Shown here: one piece after another, positions 1 to 8,677 of the stretch
Numbering within the stretch: position 1 is the first letter of the stretch
Layout of the letters: every line of letters begins with the position of its first letter
Origin: Bacillota bacterium
Lineage (GTDB): Bacteria > Bacillota > Bacilli > Paenibacillales > NBRC-103111
Direction of reading: 5' to 3'
Length of the DNA stretch: 64,000 nucleotides
Assembly (NCBI GenBank): GCA_023388055.1
Contig: JAEWGW010000026.1
Location: forward strand, 62,001 to 126,000
Position numbers and translations under genes: made by a program
The notes under the pieces: generated by a model
What the model was told of the DNA's origin: nothing
The model's input: the letters and a program-made list of their open reading frames with translations, nothing else
Database searches by the model: none

Positions 1-1
1 G

Positions 2-1150
2 CTTTTGGATGGAGATATCCGCAAGGAGGAGGCCGAGGAGGAGCTGCGGACGTTGGAGGCGGGGTGCATTCATGAGAGCTTCACCGTGCTCCTGCTGGAA
101 TCGGAGCTGCCTGCGGAGGATACCCGCTGGGGGGAGCATGAGAAGCGGCTGCTGCTTTTTGCGGTGGGCAATATGGCGGAGGAGCTGCTGCGGCGGGAGC
201 TGGCGGGGATTGTTCTCCGCAAGGGCGACAGACTGTGCGCTATCGTTAACCATCCTCCGGGAATGACGCTGGTGGCCCTTGCCCAGGACATGATCCGCAG
301 CGCGGCCAGCTACCTGAAGGTGAATCTGTCCGTAGGAATCGGACAGGAGCATCAGGGACTGGAGGGAATTAAGGCCTCCTACCGGACGGCTGCAGAAGTG
401 CTGACCCGGATTTTTTTCGCCGGCAGTGGGGGAGGAGCAGTGCTCTGGGACCGGGAGGAAGTTGGCGAAACCAATGGCGTTTCCGAGCGGGAGATGACCG
501 ATGCCCGGCAGGAAACTCTCCAGAGCTTTCTGGCGCGGGATCCGGAACGGCTGGAAACCGGGCTTGGCATCCTGTTTGAGCGGATGGAACGGTATGCCGG
601 AGGCAGCAAGGACAAGGCAGTGATGGCCGCATATGCGACGGTGGTGGAGTGGGCGGAGGGTTTGGCAGGCTTCGGTATTTCCCTGGAGCAGGGGGAGCCG
701 GAGATGCAGCAGCATCTGAATGCCATGGGGAGCACCCGCCGTTATGACGGACTGAAGGACTATGTCAGGCAATTTGCAGAGCAGATTTTCCGGAGGATGG
801 AGTCGGGCAGCGGCGGCAAGGAGACCCAGCAGCTGGTCACCGTAAAGGCCTATATCCAAAACCATTATATGGAGAATATTACTCTGGAGGGTGCTGCCTC
901 CAAAATTTTTATGAACCCCTATTACTTCAGCAGCTTCTTCAAAAAGCATACCCAAATGAATTTCAAGCAGTATCTCACGGAAATCCGGATGAAGGAAGCA
1001 GTGAGGCTTCTGCTCCAAACAGACCTGATGATCTACGAAATCGCCGAGCGGGTGGGTTACAACAATTCCAGACAGTTCAGCGACATGTTCAAGAAGCACT
1101 TCGGCAAGCTGCCCCAGGAATACAAGGCACAGGGCGCGCCTAAAGGCTGA
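2..1150 (+). CDS. AraC-type response regulator (YesN-like), 5' truncated
   Basis: The reading frame is open from the window edge, so the N-terminus is missing. What remains is about 382 residues. The last ~100 form an AraC-type double helix-turn-helix, with the typical second helix pair around EIAERVGYNNSRQFSDMFKK. The middle part resembles the linker between receiver and HTH domains in YesN-like regulators, so a receiver domain probably lies upstream of the window (inference). The TTG at position 5 is not a convincing start because it has no ribosome site. The gene ends 75 bases before a second AraC-type membrane regulator and the sugar importer, so it probably controls this carbohydrate locus with a sensor kinase encoded further upstream. 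Confidence 0.85.
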   Translation, partial: LLDGDIRKEEAEEELRTLEAGCIHESFTVLLLESELPAEDTRWGEHEKRLLLFAVGNMAEELLRRELAGIVLRKGDRLCAIVNHPPGMTLVALAQDMIRSAASYLKVNLSVGIGQEHQGLEGIKASYRTAAEVLTRIFFAGSGGGAVLWDREEVGETNGVSEREMTDARQETLQSFLARDPERLETGLGILFERMERYAGGSKDKAVMAAYATVVEWAEGLAGFGISLEQGEPEMQQHLNAMGSTRRYDGLKDYVRQFAEQIFRRMESGSGGKETQQLVTVKAYIQNHYMENITLEGAASKIFMNPYYFSSFFKKHTQMNFKQYLTEIRMKEAVRLLLQTDLMIYEIAERVGYNNSRQFSDMFKKHFGKLPQEYKAQGAPKG

Positions 1151-1225
1151 CCTGGAGATCATTGCGGAGACAAGAACGAAGGGAGAGACTGTCCGTCCAG
1201 TCTCTTCCATAAAAGGGGGATGGGT

Positions 1226-3418
1226 ATGCGGCTGTTGAAGCGTTATAAAGATACCGTGTTCACGCGGCTGATTCTTTCTTACACAATCTTCACTCTTATT
1301 CTGGTGGGGGTGGCAGGGGGGTATTTGTATACCCGGGCCAACCGCCTGATGCTGGAGGAAATTACCAAGGAAAGTGACAACCGGCTGCAGGCGGTCCAGA
1401 GATATGCCGAGGAGACGCTGCTGCGCCAGTATGAGGAGAGTGTGGAGAACAAGGCCAAGTCCACCTACTATTTTAACGGCAAATCGGACTTAAGCTTCTT
1501 CCTGGAAAATGGGTGGGAGAATAACCTGTACCGGATATCCCTATTCCGGGAGGAGCTGCTGTTCCAGAAGCAGTCCATGGAGGGTGTGGCGGCCGTTACC
1601 GCTTTTTTCAGCAACCGGGATTATGCGGTGGACAGCAATAATTTTTATATGACCGCAGACAATTCCACGGACAAGGATTTTTTGGAGCGGGTAACGGAGC
1701 TGCCGGCGGGCCAATGGTTCGGCAGAGTGCTCAGCGACGGCAAGGAGGTGCTGACCTACGTGACCAAGCTTCCCTATTACAGCATCAATGAGCCTGCCAG
1801 AGGATATTTGTTCATCGATGTGGAGCGGAATTACGTATATAACGCGGTGGCTCGAATCATGAATGCCTCAGGACGGCTGTACATACTGGATCACAACGGC
1901 ATGCCCGTATTCAATAACGGCGGATCCACCGAGGAGGAGCTGGCGATTGTGAAGACGGCTATGCAGGCCGGTACACCTGTTAACGAGTTCTCCAGCGGGG
2001 AGGACCGGTATGTGCTGGCGCAGCTCAGAAGCCGGGATAATGATTGGACCTATGTGATGGTCCGGCCCTTAAATGCTTTTGCCTTGTCCACCAGGGCTTT
2101 TCAAACCCAGCTGTTTGTCTGCGGGCTGGCGGTGCTGGTTTTCGGCCTCATAATCTCCTATTTTATGTCCAGACAGCTGTACACTCCCTTGAAGGGATTG
2201 ATCCAATACATCCGTGGTGTATATCAGCATTCCGGGCCGGGTCAGGGTAACCAGGTGTGGATAAATGAATACGCATACATCGGGAACGCCTTGAGGAATA
2301 TGGACGAGAAAATCGGGCTATTGGAGGCCAAATCCAAACGCAGCGAGCTGCGCAATCTGGTGCTTGGCGCCCCCATAGGGCTGGAGCAGATGGATATGCT
2401 GCCTGCGGGCTACAGGTATTGCTCAGGCTACATCTGTTTACTGGAGGGTGGTTCCGGCCCTCTTCAGGAATATTACGACCAGTCGGAGCACCACATCCCC
2501 GGCATCTTTATTTCCCTGAACCAGTCGGAGGCCGCTGTTATTTATTACACCCGGGAGAACGGGACAGAGCAGGAGCTGTTAATCCAGCAGGAGCTAATCA
2601 GGCTGCAGGGAGAAGTCAAGGCGGAAATCCGCTTCGGCGGAGCTACGGGAAGCTGGGCGGAATCCGTAGAGAATATCCCGCTATCCTTTCAGGCAGCCAG
2701 GATGGCCTACCGGTACTGCTTTTTCTATGGAACCGATGCGATTATCCGGTATACCTCCCTGCAATCCTTCACTCGGAGACCGCTGATGTTTTCCTTCGAG
2801 CAGTACCAGCACATTCTGAAAGCCGGGGATATTCCCGGCACCAACCGGTTTATTGACAGCTTCGCGGAGGTGCTGAAGCAGAGCATACAGCTGGAAACGG
2901 TGGAGCTGGCGCTGCTGCAGATCTCCTCGGCCATTTATCAGGTGGTGATCGAATTGGAGCTGCAGCTTCTGATTCCGCCCTCCAATCTGTTTGATGAGCT
3001 GAAGAAGGATACTCTGGATGCGACTCTGGACAACATCCGCAGTCTTTCCGTGCAAATTGCCGCCCATGTGAAGGAATCCGGAAACCAGGCCCATGCCGAG
3101 GTGGTTCAAAAGCTCAAGGCCTATATCGACGAGCATCTGGAGGATAACCTGTCCCTGAACATCTTGTCCGAGGTGGCCAATCTGGCACCCGCTTATCTAT
3201 CCACGCTCTTCGGCGAGGTGATGAAGGAGTCCTTCACCGATTATGTGACCCGGGTCCGGCTGGACAAGGCCGCTGCTATCCTGCAAGAGAACACGGACCT
3301 GTCCGTTACCGAAATCGCCAGTCAGGTCGGGTACAAGAATGTGCAGTATTTCCACAACAAGTTCAAGCAAAAATACGGGGTGACCCCTGTTCAATACCGT
3401 CATGCCATGAAATCCTAG
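1226..3418 (+). CDS. Membrane-bound AraC-family transcriptional regulator
   Basis: About 730 residues. A membrane helix near residues 12-33 is followed by an extracellular sensing region to about residue 295, a second helix near 296-315, a cytoplasmic linker, and an AraC-type HTH in the last ~105 residues (EIASQVGYKNVQYFHNKFK). This is the architecture of Paenibacillus one-component regulators that sense a sugar outside the cell and act on an adjacent importer operon. Two in-frame ATGs compete, at 1220 and 1226. The AAAAGGGGG ribosome site ends right at the first, so the second has the better spacing. It sits directly upstream of the Lpl-type permease genes and is likely their activator (inference from position). 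Confidence 0.85.
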   Translation: MRLLKRYKDTVFTRLILSYTIFTLILVGVAGGYLYTRANRLMLEEITKESDNRLQAVQRYAEETLLRQYEESVENKAKSTYYFNGKSDLSFFLENGWENNLYRISLFREELLFQKQSMEGVAAVTAFFSNRDYAVDSNNFYMTADNSTDKDFLERVTELPAGQWFGRVLSDGKEVLTYVTKLPYYSINEPARGYLFIDVERNYVYNAVARIMNASGRLYILDHNGMPVFNNGGSTEEELAIVKTAMQAGTPVNEFSSGEDRYVLAQLRSRDNDWTYVMVRPLNAFALSTRAFQTQLFVCGLAVLVFGLIISYFMSRQLYTPLKGLIQYIRGVYQHSGPGQGNQVWINEYAYIGNALRNMDEKIGLLEAKSKRSELRNLVLGAPIGLEQMDMLPAGYRYCSGYICLLEGGSGPLQEYYDQSEHHIPGIFISLNQSEAAVIYYTRENGTEQELLIQQELIRLQGEVKAEIRFGGATGSWAESVENIPLSFQAARMAYRYCFFYGTDAIIRYTSLQSFTRRPLMFSFEQYQHILKAGDIPGTNRFIDSFAEVLKQSIQLETVELALLQISSAIYQVVIELELQLLIPPSNLFDELKKDTLDATLDNIRSLSVQIAAHVKESGNQAHAEVVQKLKAYIDEHLEDNLSLNILSEVANLAPAYLSTLFGEVMKESFTDYVTRVRLDKAAAILQENTDLSVTEIASQVGYKNVQYFHNKFKQKYGVTPVQYRHAMKS

Positions 3419-3503
3419 GCTTTATACTTTGTTCCGGTCAAAAATTTAAAAGAAATTGCAAGCCCGATTAAAAGAAAACGCAATGATTTGAATGGTTTTA
3501 CAA

Positions 3504-3532
3504 TTGAAAAAACGCTTTCATGTTTGTATATT
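3504..3532 (+). promoter_or_regulatory. Candidate sigma-A promoter of the importer operon with cre-like half site
   Basis: TTGAAA (3504-3509), a 17-base spacer and TATATT (3527-3532) fit a housekeeping promoter about 60 bases before the first permease gene. The spacer contains CGCTTTCA (3513-3520), the right half of a catabolite-responsive element, preceded by an A-run instead of the left half. Binding by CcpA is possible but not shown. Confidence 0.5.
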
Positions 3533-3591
3533 TATGAGCGAGGAGTGGAGGCAACAGAAACAATACGCGAGGTTGAAAGGAGAATGAACGC

Positions 3592-4569
3592 ATGAACCCG
3601 GAGCATGCAACAGGTGCAGGCAGCATCGAAGGGACCGCAAGCAGGAAAACATCCCCGAAAACAGGCGGGGTCTGGACACAATATGTACGGAACAGATATT
3701 TGTTTATGATGTTGTTTCCGGTCCTGATCTGGTATGGGGTGTTCGCTTACGGTCCCATGTACGGCATCCAGCTGGCATTTAAGGATTATATGATCCGAGA
3801 CGGTATTTGGGCGAGCCCTTGGGTCGGATTGAAGCACTTTGAGTATCTGTTTTCCCTGTCCCCGGATTTCTGGCATATTATTGGAAATACGCTGATCATC
3901 AGCGCCTACCACATTATCTTCGGTTTCCCGGCGCCTATTATATTGGCGCTTCTGCTGAACGAAATCCGGTTTCCCCTGTTCAAAAAAATTGCCCAAACGA
4001 TTTCCTATCTGCCCCACTTTTTATCGTGGATCGTCATCGGCGGTATTCTGATCTCCCTGTTGTCCCCCGGGACAGGCGTCATTAATTATTTCATCAAGAT
4101 GCTTGGTTTTGATCCCATCTACTTCCTGGGGCAGGAGAAATACTTTCGTTTTACCCTGGTCACCTCGGCCATATGGAAGGAAGTAGGCTGGGGCACCATT
4201 ATCTATCTGGCAGCCTTGGCGGGCGTGGATTCCCAGCTGTATGAGGCAGCTGTATTGGATGGGGCCAACCGCTGGAAGCAAACCCTGCATGTGACCATTC
4301 CTGCTCTGCTGCCTACCATCGCCATTCTTCTGATTATGCGGGTTGGGGGCATTCTTGATGCAGGCTTCGATCAGATTTATACTCTGTATTCGCCAGCGGT
4401 GTACGGTGTTGCCGATGTGCTGGATACGTATGTATACCGGGTGGGTCTCCAGGGCATGCAGTTTGGCATGACCACAGCCGTGGGCCTGTTCAAGAATATC
4501 ATCGGACTGGCACTGGTTCTGTCCACCAATTACTTCGTCAAGAAAATGGGACAGGAAGGGCTTCTGTGA
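3592..4569 (+). CDS. Lpl-type sugar ABC transporter permease 1
   Basis: A 325-residue inner-membrane permease with about six membrane helices after a ~25-residue cytoplasmic leader. The binding-protein-dependent transport loop (EAAVLDGANRWKQTLHVTIP) is the EAA motif that contacts the ATPase. Sequence style (YGPMYGIQLAFKDY near the N-terminus, NYFVKKMGQEGLL at the C-terminus) is that of the LplB group importing oligosaccharides. AAAGGAGA at 3576-3583 precedes the ATG. It is followed after 22 bases by the second permease and then the binding protein. No ATPase gene lies in the locus, as is usual for systems that share an MsmX-like ATPase (established for Bacillus; inferred here). Confidence 0.92.
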   Translation: MNPEHATGAGSIEGTASRKTSPKTGGVWTQYVRNRYLFMMLFPVLIWYGVFAYGPMYGIQLAFKDYMIRDGIWASPWVGLKHFEYLFSLSPDFWHIIGNTLIISAYHIIFGFPAPIILALLLNEIRFPLFKKIAQTISYLPHFLSWIVIGGILISLLSPGTGVINYFIKMLGFDPIYFLGQEKYFRFTLVTSAIWKEVGWGTIIYLAALAGVDSQLYEAAVLDGANRWKQTLHVTIPALLPTIAILLIMRVGGILDAGFDQIYTLYSPAVYGVADVLDTYVYRVGLQGMQFGMTTAVGLFKNIIGLALVLSTNYFVKKMGQEGLL

Positions 4570-4591
4570 TGCGCAGAAGGGTGTGGATACG

Positions 4592-5455
4592 ATGAAAATG
4601 TCAGCAGGAGAAAAGGGCTTCCAGTTTTTTCTGATTCTGTTTTTTACCATTCTAAGTGTGGCCATGATTTATCCGTTTTTGCATGTGCTCTCCATCTCCT
4701 TAAGCACCGCCAGGGAAGCGCTGCGGCCGGGTTTGCATTTTTTCCCGCATGAAATCTCGTTATTCGCCTGGAAGAAGGTCTTTACCACCAATACGGTGTG
4801 GCTGGCCTTCGGCAATACGGTTTTCCGGACGGTGATGGGTACGTTCTTATCCCTGATCGCCATGTCATTGGCCGCTTATCCGCTCTCCCGGAAATACCTG
4901 CCGCACCGCAGCTTTTATATGACGTTTATTATCATCACCATGTTCTTCAGCGGGGGGCTGATTCCCAGCTATCTCTTGATCAAGTCTCTGGGTCTGGTGG
5001 ATTCCCGTTGGGTTCTCATCATTCCCGGCTTGATCAGCACCTATTCCATGTTTATCCTCCGCAATTTCTATATGGGGATCCCGTCAGAGCTTGAGGATTC
5101 GGCCAAAATGGACGGGGCCAATGATATCCGCATTCTGTTCAGTGTGATTATTCCTCTGTCCAAGCCGGTATTGGCCACTCTGGCCCTCTGGTCTGCAGTA
5201 GGGCACTGGAATGCCTGGTTCGACGCGCTGATCTATCTGCAGGACCCGGACAAGATTGTGCTGCAAACCTACCTCAGGCGGCTGGTTATTACGGCAGAGG
5301 GAGATCCGATATTGCCTCTGCGCACACCGGACATGGAGCCGGAAACCGTCAAAGCGGCGGTGATCATGTTTACGGCCCTGCCGATTCTGATCCTGTATCC
5401 TTTCCTGCAGCGGTACTTTGTCAAAGGTGTTATGGTGGGTTCGCTCAAGGGTTAA
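4592..5455 (+). CDS. Lpl-type sugar ABC transporter permease 2
   Basis: A 287-residue permease of the LplC/YtcP group, partner of the preceding permease. It has about six helices and an EAA-type loop around DSAKMDGANDIRILFSVIIP; the C-terminus YFVKGVMVGSLKG is the family signature. A GTG at 4583 is also in frame, but AGAAGG at 4575-4580 lies only two bases before it, so ATG 4592 is preferred. The heterodimer with the upstream permease should form the translocation channel for the sugar delivered by the lipoprotein encoded next. Confidence 0.92.
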   Translation: MKMSAGEKGFQFFLILFFTILSVAMIYPFLHVLSISLSTAREALRPGLHFFPHEISLFAWKKVFTTNTVWLAFGNTVFRTVMGTFLSLIAMSLAAYPLSRKYLPHRSFYMTFIIITMFFSGGLIPSYLLIKSLGLVDSRWVLIIPGLISTYSMFILRNFYMGIPSELEDSAKMDGANDIRILFSVIIPLSKPVLATLALWSAVGHWNAWFDALIYLQDPDKIVLQTYLRRLVITAEGDPILPLRTPDMEPETVKAAVIMFTALPILILYPFLQRYFVKGVMVGSLKG

Positions 5456-5534
5456 AAAGTTCGGTTTAAGCGGCGCGTTCCAGTGGGCGCCCGTCTAAAT
5501 AATACTCGCATTCAAAACGGGAGGAACACACACA

Positions 5535-7112
5535 ATGGGTCAAAGAAAAAAAGCTGCTGCTGCCGCTACGGCGGTGCTGCTGTCGGCATCCCTTATGGCA
5601 GGCTGCAGCGGGAATAACAATTCAACCGCTTCCTCAGCGCCCGGCTCCACAGCCAAAAGCGAGAAGCCTATCGAGATCGTCATTGCCAACAACTACAACG
5701 CTCCGGAGACAGACGACAACTATGTCCAGAAGAAGCTGGAGGAAAAGCTGAATATCAAGATCAAAAATGTGAAATACGAACGCAGCAGCTGGCGTGAGAA
5801 GTTCAGCGTCCTGTTAGCCTCCGGCGATGTGCCCGATCTGTTCCCGGTGGACGTTACCGAAACCGATATGGTGCAATGGGCGGACCAGGGAATTATCGCT
5901 CCCGTACCGGTGGAGGACATTAAGCAGTATATGCCCAATTACGTGAAGGCCTTGGATGCAGTTGACAATACCGCTTGGGAAATCGGCTTGTACAAAGGCC
6001 AGAACTATGGGGTGCCCCGGGTCTATCTGGGCGGGTTGAACGGCTTTCTGCCGGCTTACAATGAGCAATGGCTGAAGAAGATCGGTTATACCTCCACACC
6101 CAAAACACTGGCTGAGGTGGAGGATGTGCTGAACAAGTTTGTCAACAATGATCCCGATGGCAACGGCAAAAAGGACACCTACGGGCTAGGCGGCAGAGGA
6201 AAGCTGACCAACCAGCTGTTCCCCAGCATCTTCGCAGCCCATAATGTGGCTCCGTACCAGTTCCGGTTGGGCGCCGACGGCAAGGCGGAGTATGGCGGCG
6301 TGTCGGAAAGCTCCCGTGCCGCTCTGAAGCTGCTGGCCAAATGGTACAAGGCCGGATATATCGATCCTGAATTCATCACCTCGGATAATAACGAGAATAA
6401 CGTGAAGGTGGCCAACCAAAAAATCGGGATGCTGGACAATGTTCAACCCGGCAACACGTATCTGGAATCCGGCTACATCGGCAAAGCTGCATATGAGAAG
6501 GGCTTAAGCTATATTCCAGGCTCCATCGTCTCCACCGACGGACAGCTTCATGCGATTGCATACGGTGCCCGCCAGGCGCCTATCCTGATCGGAACGGATG
6601 CTGTGAAGGACAAGGCCAAGCTGGCCAAAATCCTGCAACTGCTGGAATATGTATCTACTTCCGATGAGGGCTGGCTGCTGACCCAATACGGAGAGGAAGG
6701 CAATACCTACACCAAGGATCCGCAAACCAATCTGGTCACCGCCAGCACCGATCCCAACAAAGCAGGCAACAAGGTAGGCGCCTCCGGCTTCTACAATATG
6801 CTGGGCGGTGTGGACCGGTCCAAGACCAAGTTTAATACCAAGCCTGTGTATGATGAATTGGCCAAGAAGTATTACACCGATCCCGGCATCAAGCTGATCA
6901 CCGACCTGATCGGGCCCACTTCCTTGACCAGCAAGCCGAAATACTGGACCAATCTGCAGACTCTTCAGGACAGCTATTTCATTAAAGCGGTTCTGGGCGA
7001 AGTCAATACGGACGGGGATTTTGATACCTATAAGGCCAACTGGCTGAAATCCGGCGGCCAAGAGGTCACCAATGAAGTAACCAAGGTATATGAGGAACGC
7101 AAGAAGAAATAA
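5535..7112 (+). CDS. Extracellular sugar-binding lipoprotein of the ABC importer
   Basis: A 525-residue solute-binding protein. The N-terminus has a basic n-region, an Ala/Leu-rich core and a lipobox LMAGC with the lipidated cysteine at residue 24, so it is anchored to the outer face of the membrane. The length and the text around NDPDGNGKKDTYGLGG (a Ca-loop-like Asp-rich segment) are typical of the large LplA/YtcQ binding proteins. It captures the oligosaccharide released by the secreted enzymes downstream. GGGAGGAACACAC precedes the ATG. A strong hairpin follows the stop codon, which may keep this mRNA more abundant than the downstream enzymes. Confidence 0.93.
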   Translation: MGQRKKAAAAATAVLLSASLMAGCSGNNNSTASSAPGSTAKSEKPIEIVIANNYNAPETDDNYVQKKLEEKLNIKIKNVKYERSSWREKFSVLLASGDVPDLFPVDVTETDMVQWADQGIIAPVPVEDIKQYMPNYVKALDAVDNTAWEIGLYKGQNYGVPRVYLGGLNGFLPAYNEQWLKKIGYTSTPKTLAEVEDVLNKFVNNDPDGNGKKDTYGLGGRGKLTNQLFPSIFAAHNVAPYQFRLGADGKAEYGGVSESSRAALKLLAKWYKAGYIDPEFITSDNNENNVKVANQKIGMLDNVQPGNTYLESGYIGKAAYEKGLSYIPGSIVSTDGQLHAIAYGARQAPILIGTDAVKDKAKLAKILQLLEYVSTSDEGWLLTQYGEEGNTYTKDPQTNLVTASTDPNKAGNKVGASGFYNMLGGVDRSKTKFNTKPVYDELAKKYYTDPGIKLITDLIGPTSLTSKPKYWTNLQTLQDSYFIKAVLGEVNTDGDFDTYKANWLKSGGQEVTNEVTKVYEERKKK

Positions 7113-7127
7113 GGATCGGGCAGACAG

Positions 7128-7160
7128 AGGACCGGAGCAGAGTGTTGGTGTTCCGGTCCT
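7128..7160 (+). terminator. Intercistronic stem-loop after the binding-protein gene
   Basis: AGGACCGGA (7128-7136) pairs with TCCGGTCCT (7152-7160) across a 15-base loop. It is followed by TCCTG rather than a T-run, so it is more likely a partial terminator or 3' mRNA stabiliser than a full stop. Confidence 0.5.
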
Positions 7161-7214
7161 TCCTGTATACAGACATTCAAGCGTACAGACGTACAGACAT
7201 GAAGGAAGGACAGG

Positions 7215-8663
7215 ATGTACCATATGAATGCTCAACTAAAGGTTTATCCGGCTCCGGCGGAGGCTCCGGCCAGCTCCGATTATACGGTTCGGGCCAGAGT
7301 ACCCGATGGGGAATGGCAGGAGCTGTTTACGTATGAGGTGCTGGTGGATATGCATCAGGTGCGGAAATCCAGTATGGTCACCTTTGATTTCGAAGGTGCC
7401 GTAGAGATGGAGGTGCTGTGCCGCAGGGGAGCTCCCCGGGAGGTGGAACTTAGGCCCAAGGCGTTGGGGATTGTCCCGCAGCTGGAGGAAAACCGGATTT
7501 TGTTCCGGCTGGACCGCCCCTGCAAGCTGAGTGTGGAGGCGGATGGCGACAGGTACCATAATCTCCATGTGTTTGCCAACAGCATGGAGAAGGATGCGCC
7601 TCAGCCCGGGGATGCCGGTGTAGTATTCCTTGCACCAGGTGTGCATAAAAGTGCTGATCTCGTTGAAAAATTGAGTGGGATGGGGAGCAGCGGTCCGGAG
7701 CCAGCTGTCCTTTACTTCGGGCCGGGTTTTCACCGGCTGGAGGAAGGGCTTTTGCCGGTCCCCTCGGGCAAAACCGTGTATCTGGCGGGAGGCGCCATGC
7801 TTGTAGGTTCCATGCTGTGCAAGCATGTGGAGGATGTCACCATAAGTGGACGGGGAATCATCTTCTTGCGGGATATTGCCAAAACCACCTATTGGCGGAG
7901 CGTACAGATCGATTTTTCCCGGAATATCCGGGTGGAGGACATTATATCCGTTGATCCTCCCCATTACAGCATCCATCTGGGCCAGTCGGAGCAGGTGTAT
8001 ATCGGCAATTTCAAATCCTTCAGCACCCGTGGCTGGTGCGACGGCATCGATATGATGTCCTGCAGGGATATCGTCATTGAGGATGTGTTCCTGCGGACCT
8101 CAGACGATTGTATTGCCATCTACGGCAGCAGAGGGGACTTCAAGGGGGATACACGGTCCGTTACGGTCCGTAATTCCATTCTGTGGGCGGATGTGGCCCA
8201 TCCGGTGAATATTGGCTGCCACGGTGATCATGGCGGCATTGGGGATATCATAGCGGATATTCATTTTGACCAGATTGATATTCTCGAGCATCATGAGCCG
8301 CAGGACGGGTATTGGGGCTGTATGTCCATTAATGTTGGGGATAAGAATACCGTTCGTGACGTCAGCTTCCGCAATATCCGGGTGGAGCCCTTCGAGCTGG
8401 GGCGTCTGATCGATATCCGGGTGCTCCAAAACGAAAAGTATAATCCCCACCCCGGCCAGGCGGTCCGCAATGTGGAATTTGAGAATGTCAGCTTCGACGG
8501 GGAATGCCCCCATCCCTCGGTCATCGAAGGTTATGACGAGACCCGCACTGTGGAGGGCGTTGTGTTCCGCAACCTGCGGATCCATGGGCAGACTGTCCTT
8601 ACACCGGAAGCGGGCAACTTCGTTATCGGCCAGCATACACACCATATTCGATTTGAAGAATAG
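7215..8663 (+). CDS. GH28-like glycoside hydrolase (polygalacturonase fold)
   Basis: A 482-residue protein with a right-handed beta-helix signature: repeated VEDI/VRNS/FRNI strands from residue ~205 to the end. Residues resembling the GH28 catalytic set are present: CDGID (D276), SDDC (D297, D298) and CHGDHGG (H336). The 21-residue spacing from D276 to D297 matches the polygalacturonase family. There is no signal peptide, so it probably acts inside the cell on imported oligosaccharides, likely releasing a uronic acid or related sugar. The substrate is not readable from sequence. GAAGGAAGGA precedes ATG 7215; a second ATG lies at 7224. Its stop is 14 bases from the giant lyase gene. Confidence 0.8.
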   Translation: MYHMNAQLKVYPAPAEAPASSDYTVRARVPDGEWQELFTYEVLVDMHQVRKSSMVTFDFEGAVEMEVLCRRGAPREVELRPKALGIVPQLEENRILFRLDRPCKLSVEADGDRYHNLHVFANSMEKDAPQPGDAGVVFLAPGVHKSADLVEKLSGMGSSGPEPAVLYFGPGFHRLEEGLLPVPSGKTVYLAGGAMLVGSMLCKHVEDVTISGRGIIFLRDIAKTTYWRSVQIDFSRNIRVEDIISVDPPHYSIHLGQSEQVYIGNFKSFSTRGWCDGIDMMSCRDIVIEDVFLRTSDDCIAIYGSRGDFKGDTRSVTVRNSILWADVAHPVNIGCHGDHGGIGDIIADIHFDQIDILEHHEPQDGYWGCMSINVGDKNTVRDVSFRNIRVEPFELGRLIDIRVLQNEKYNPHPGQAVRNVEFENVSFDGECPHPSVIEGYDETRTVEGVVFRNLRIHGQTVLTPEAGNFVIGQHTHHIRFEE

Positions 8664-8677
8664 CGGGGAGGTTTATT

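Noticed and set aside
5..1150. TTG at position 5 as a true start of the first gene
   Set aside because: No ribosome site, and the protein begins in the middle of a known architecture, so the gene is cut by the window edge.
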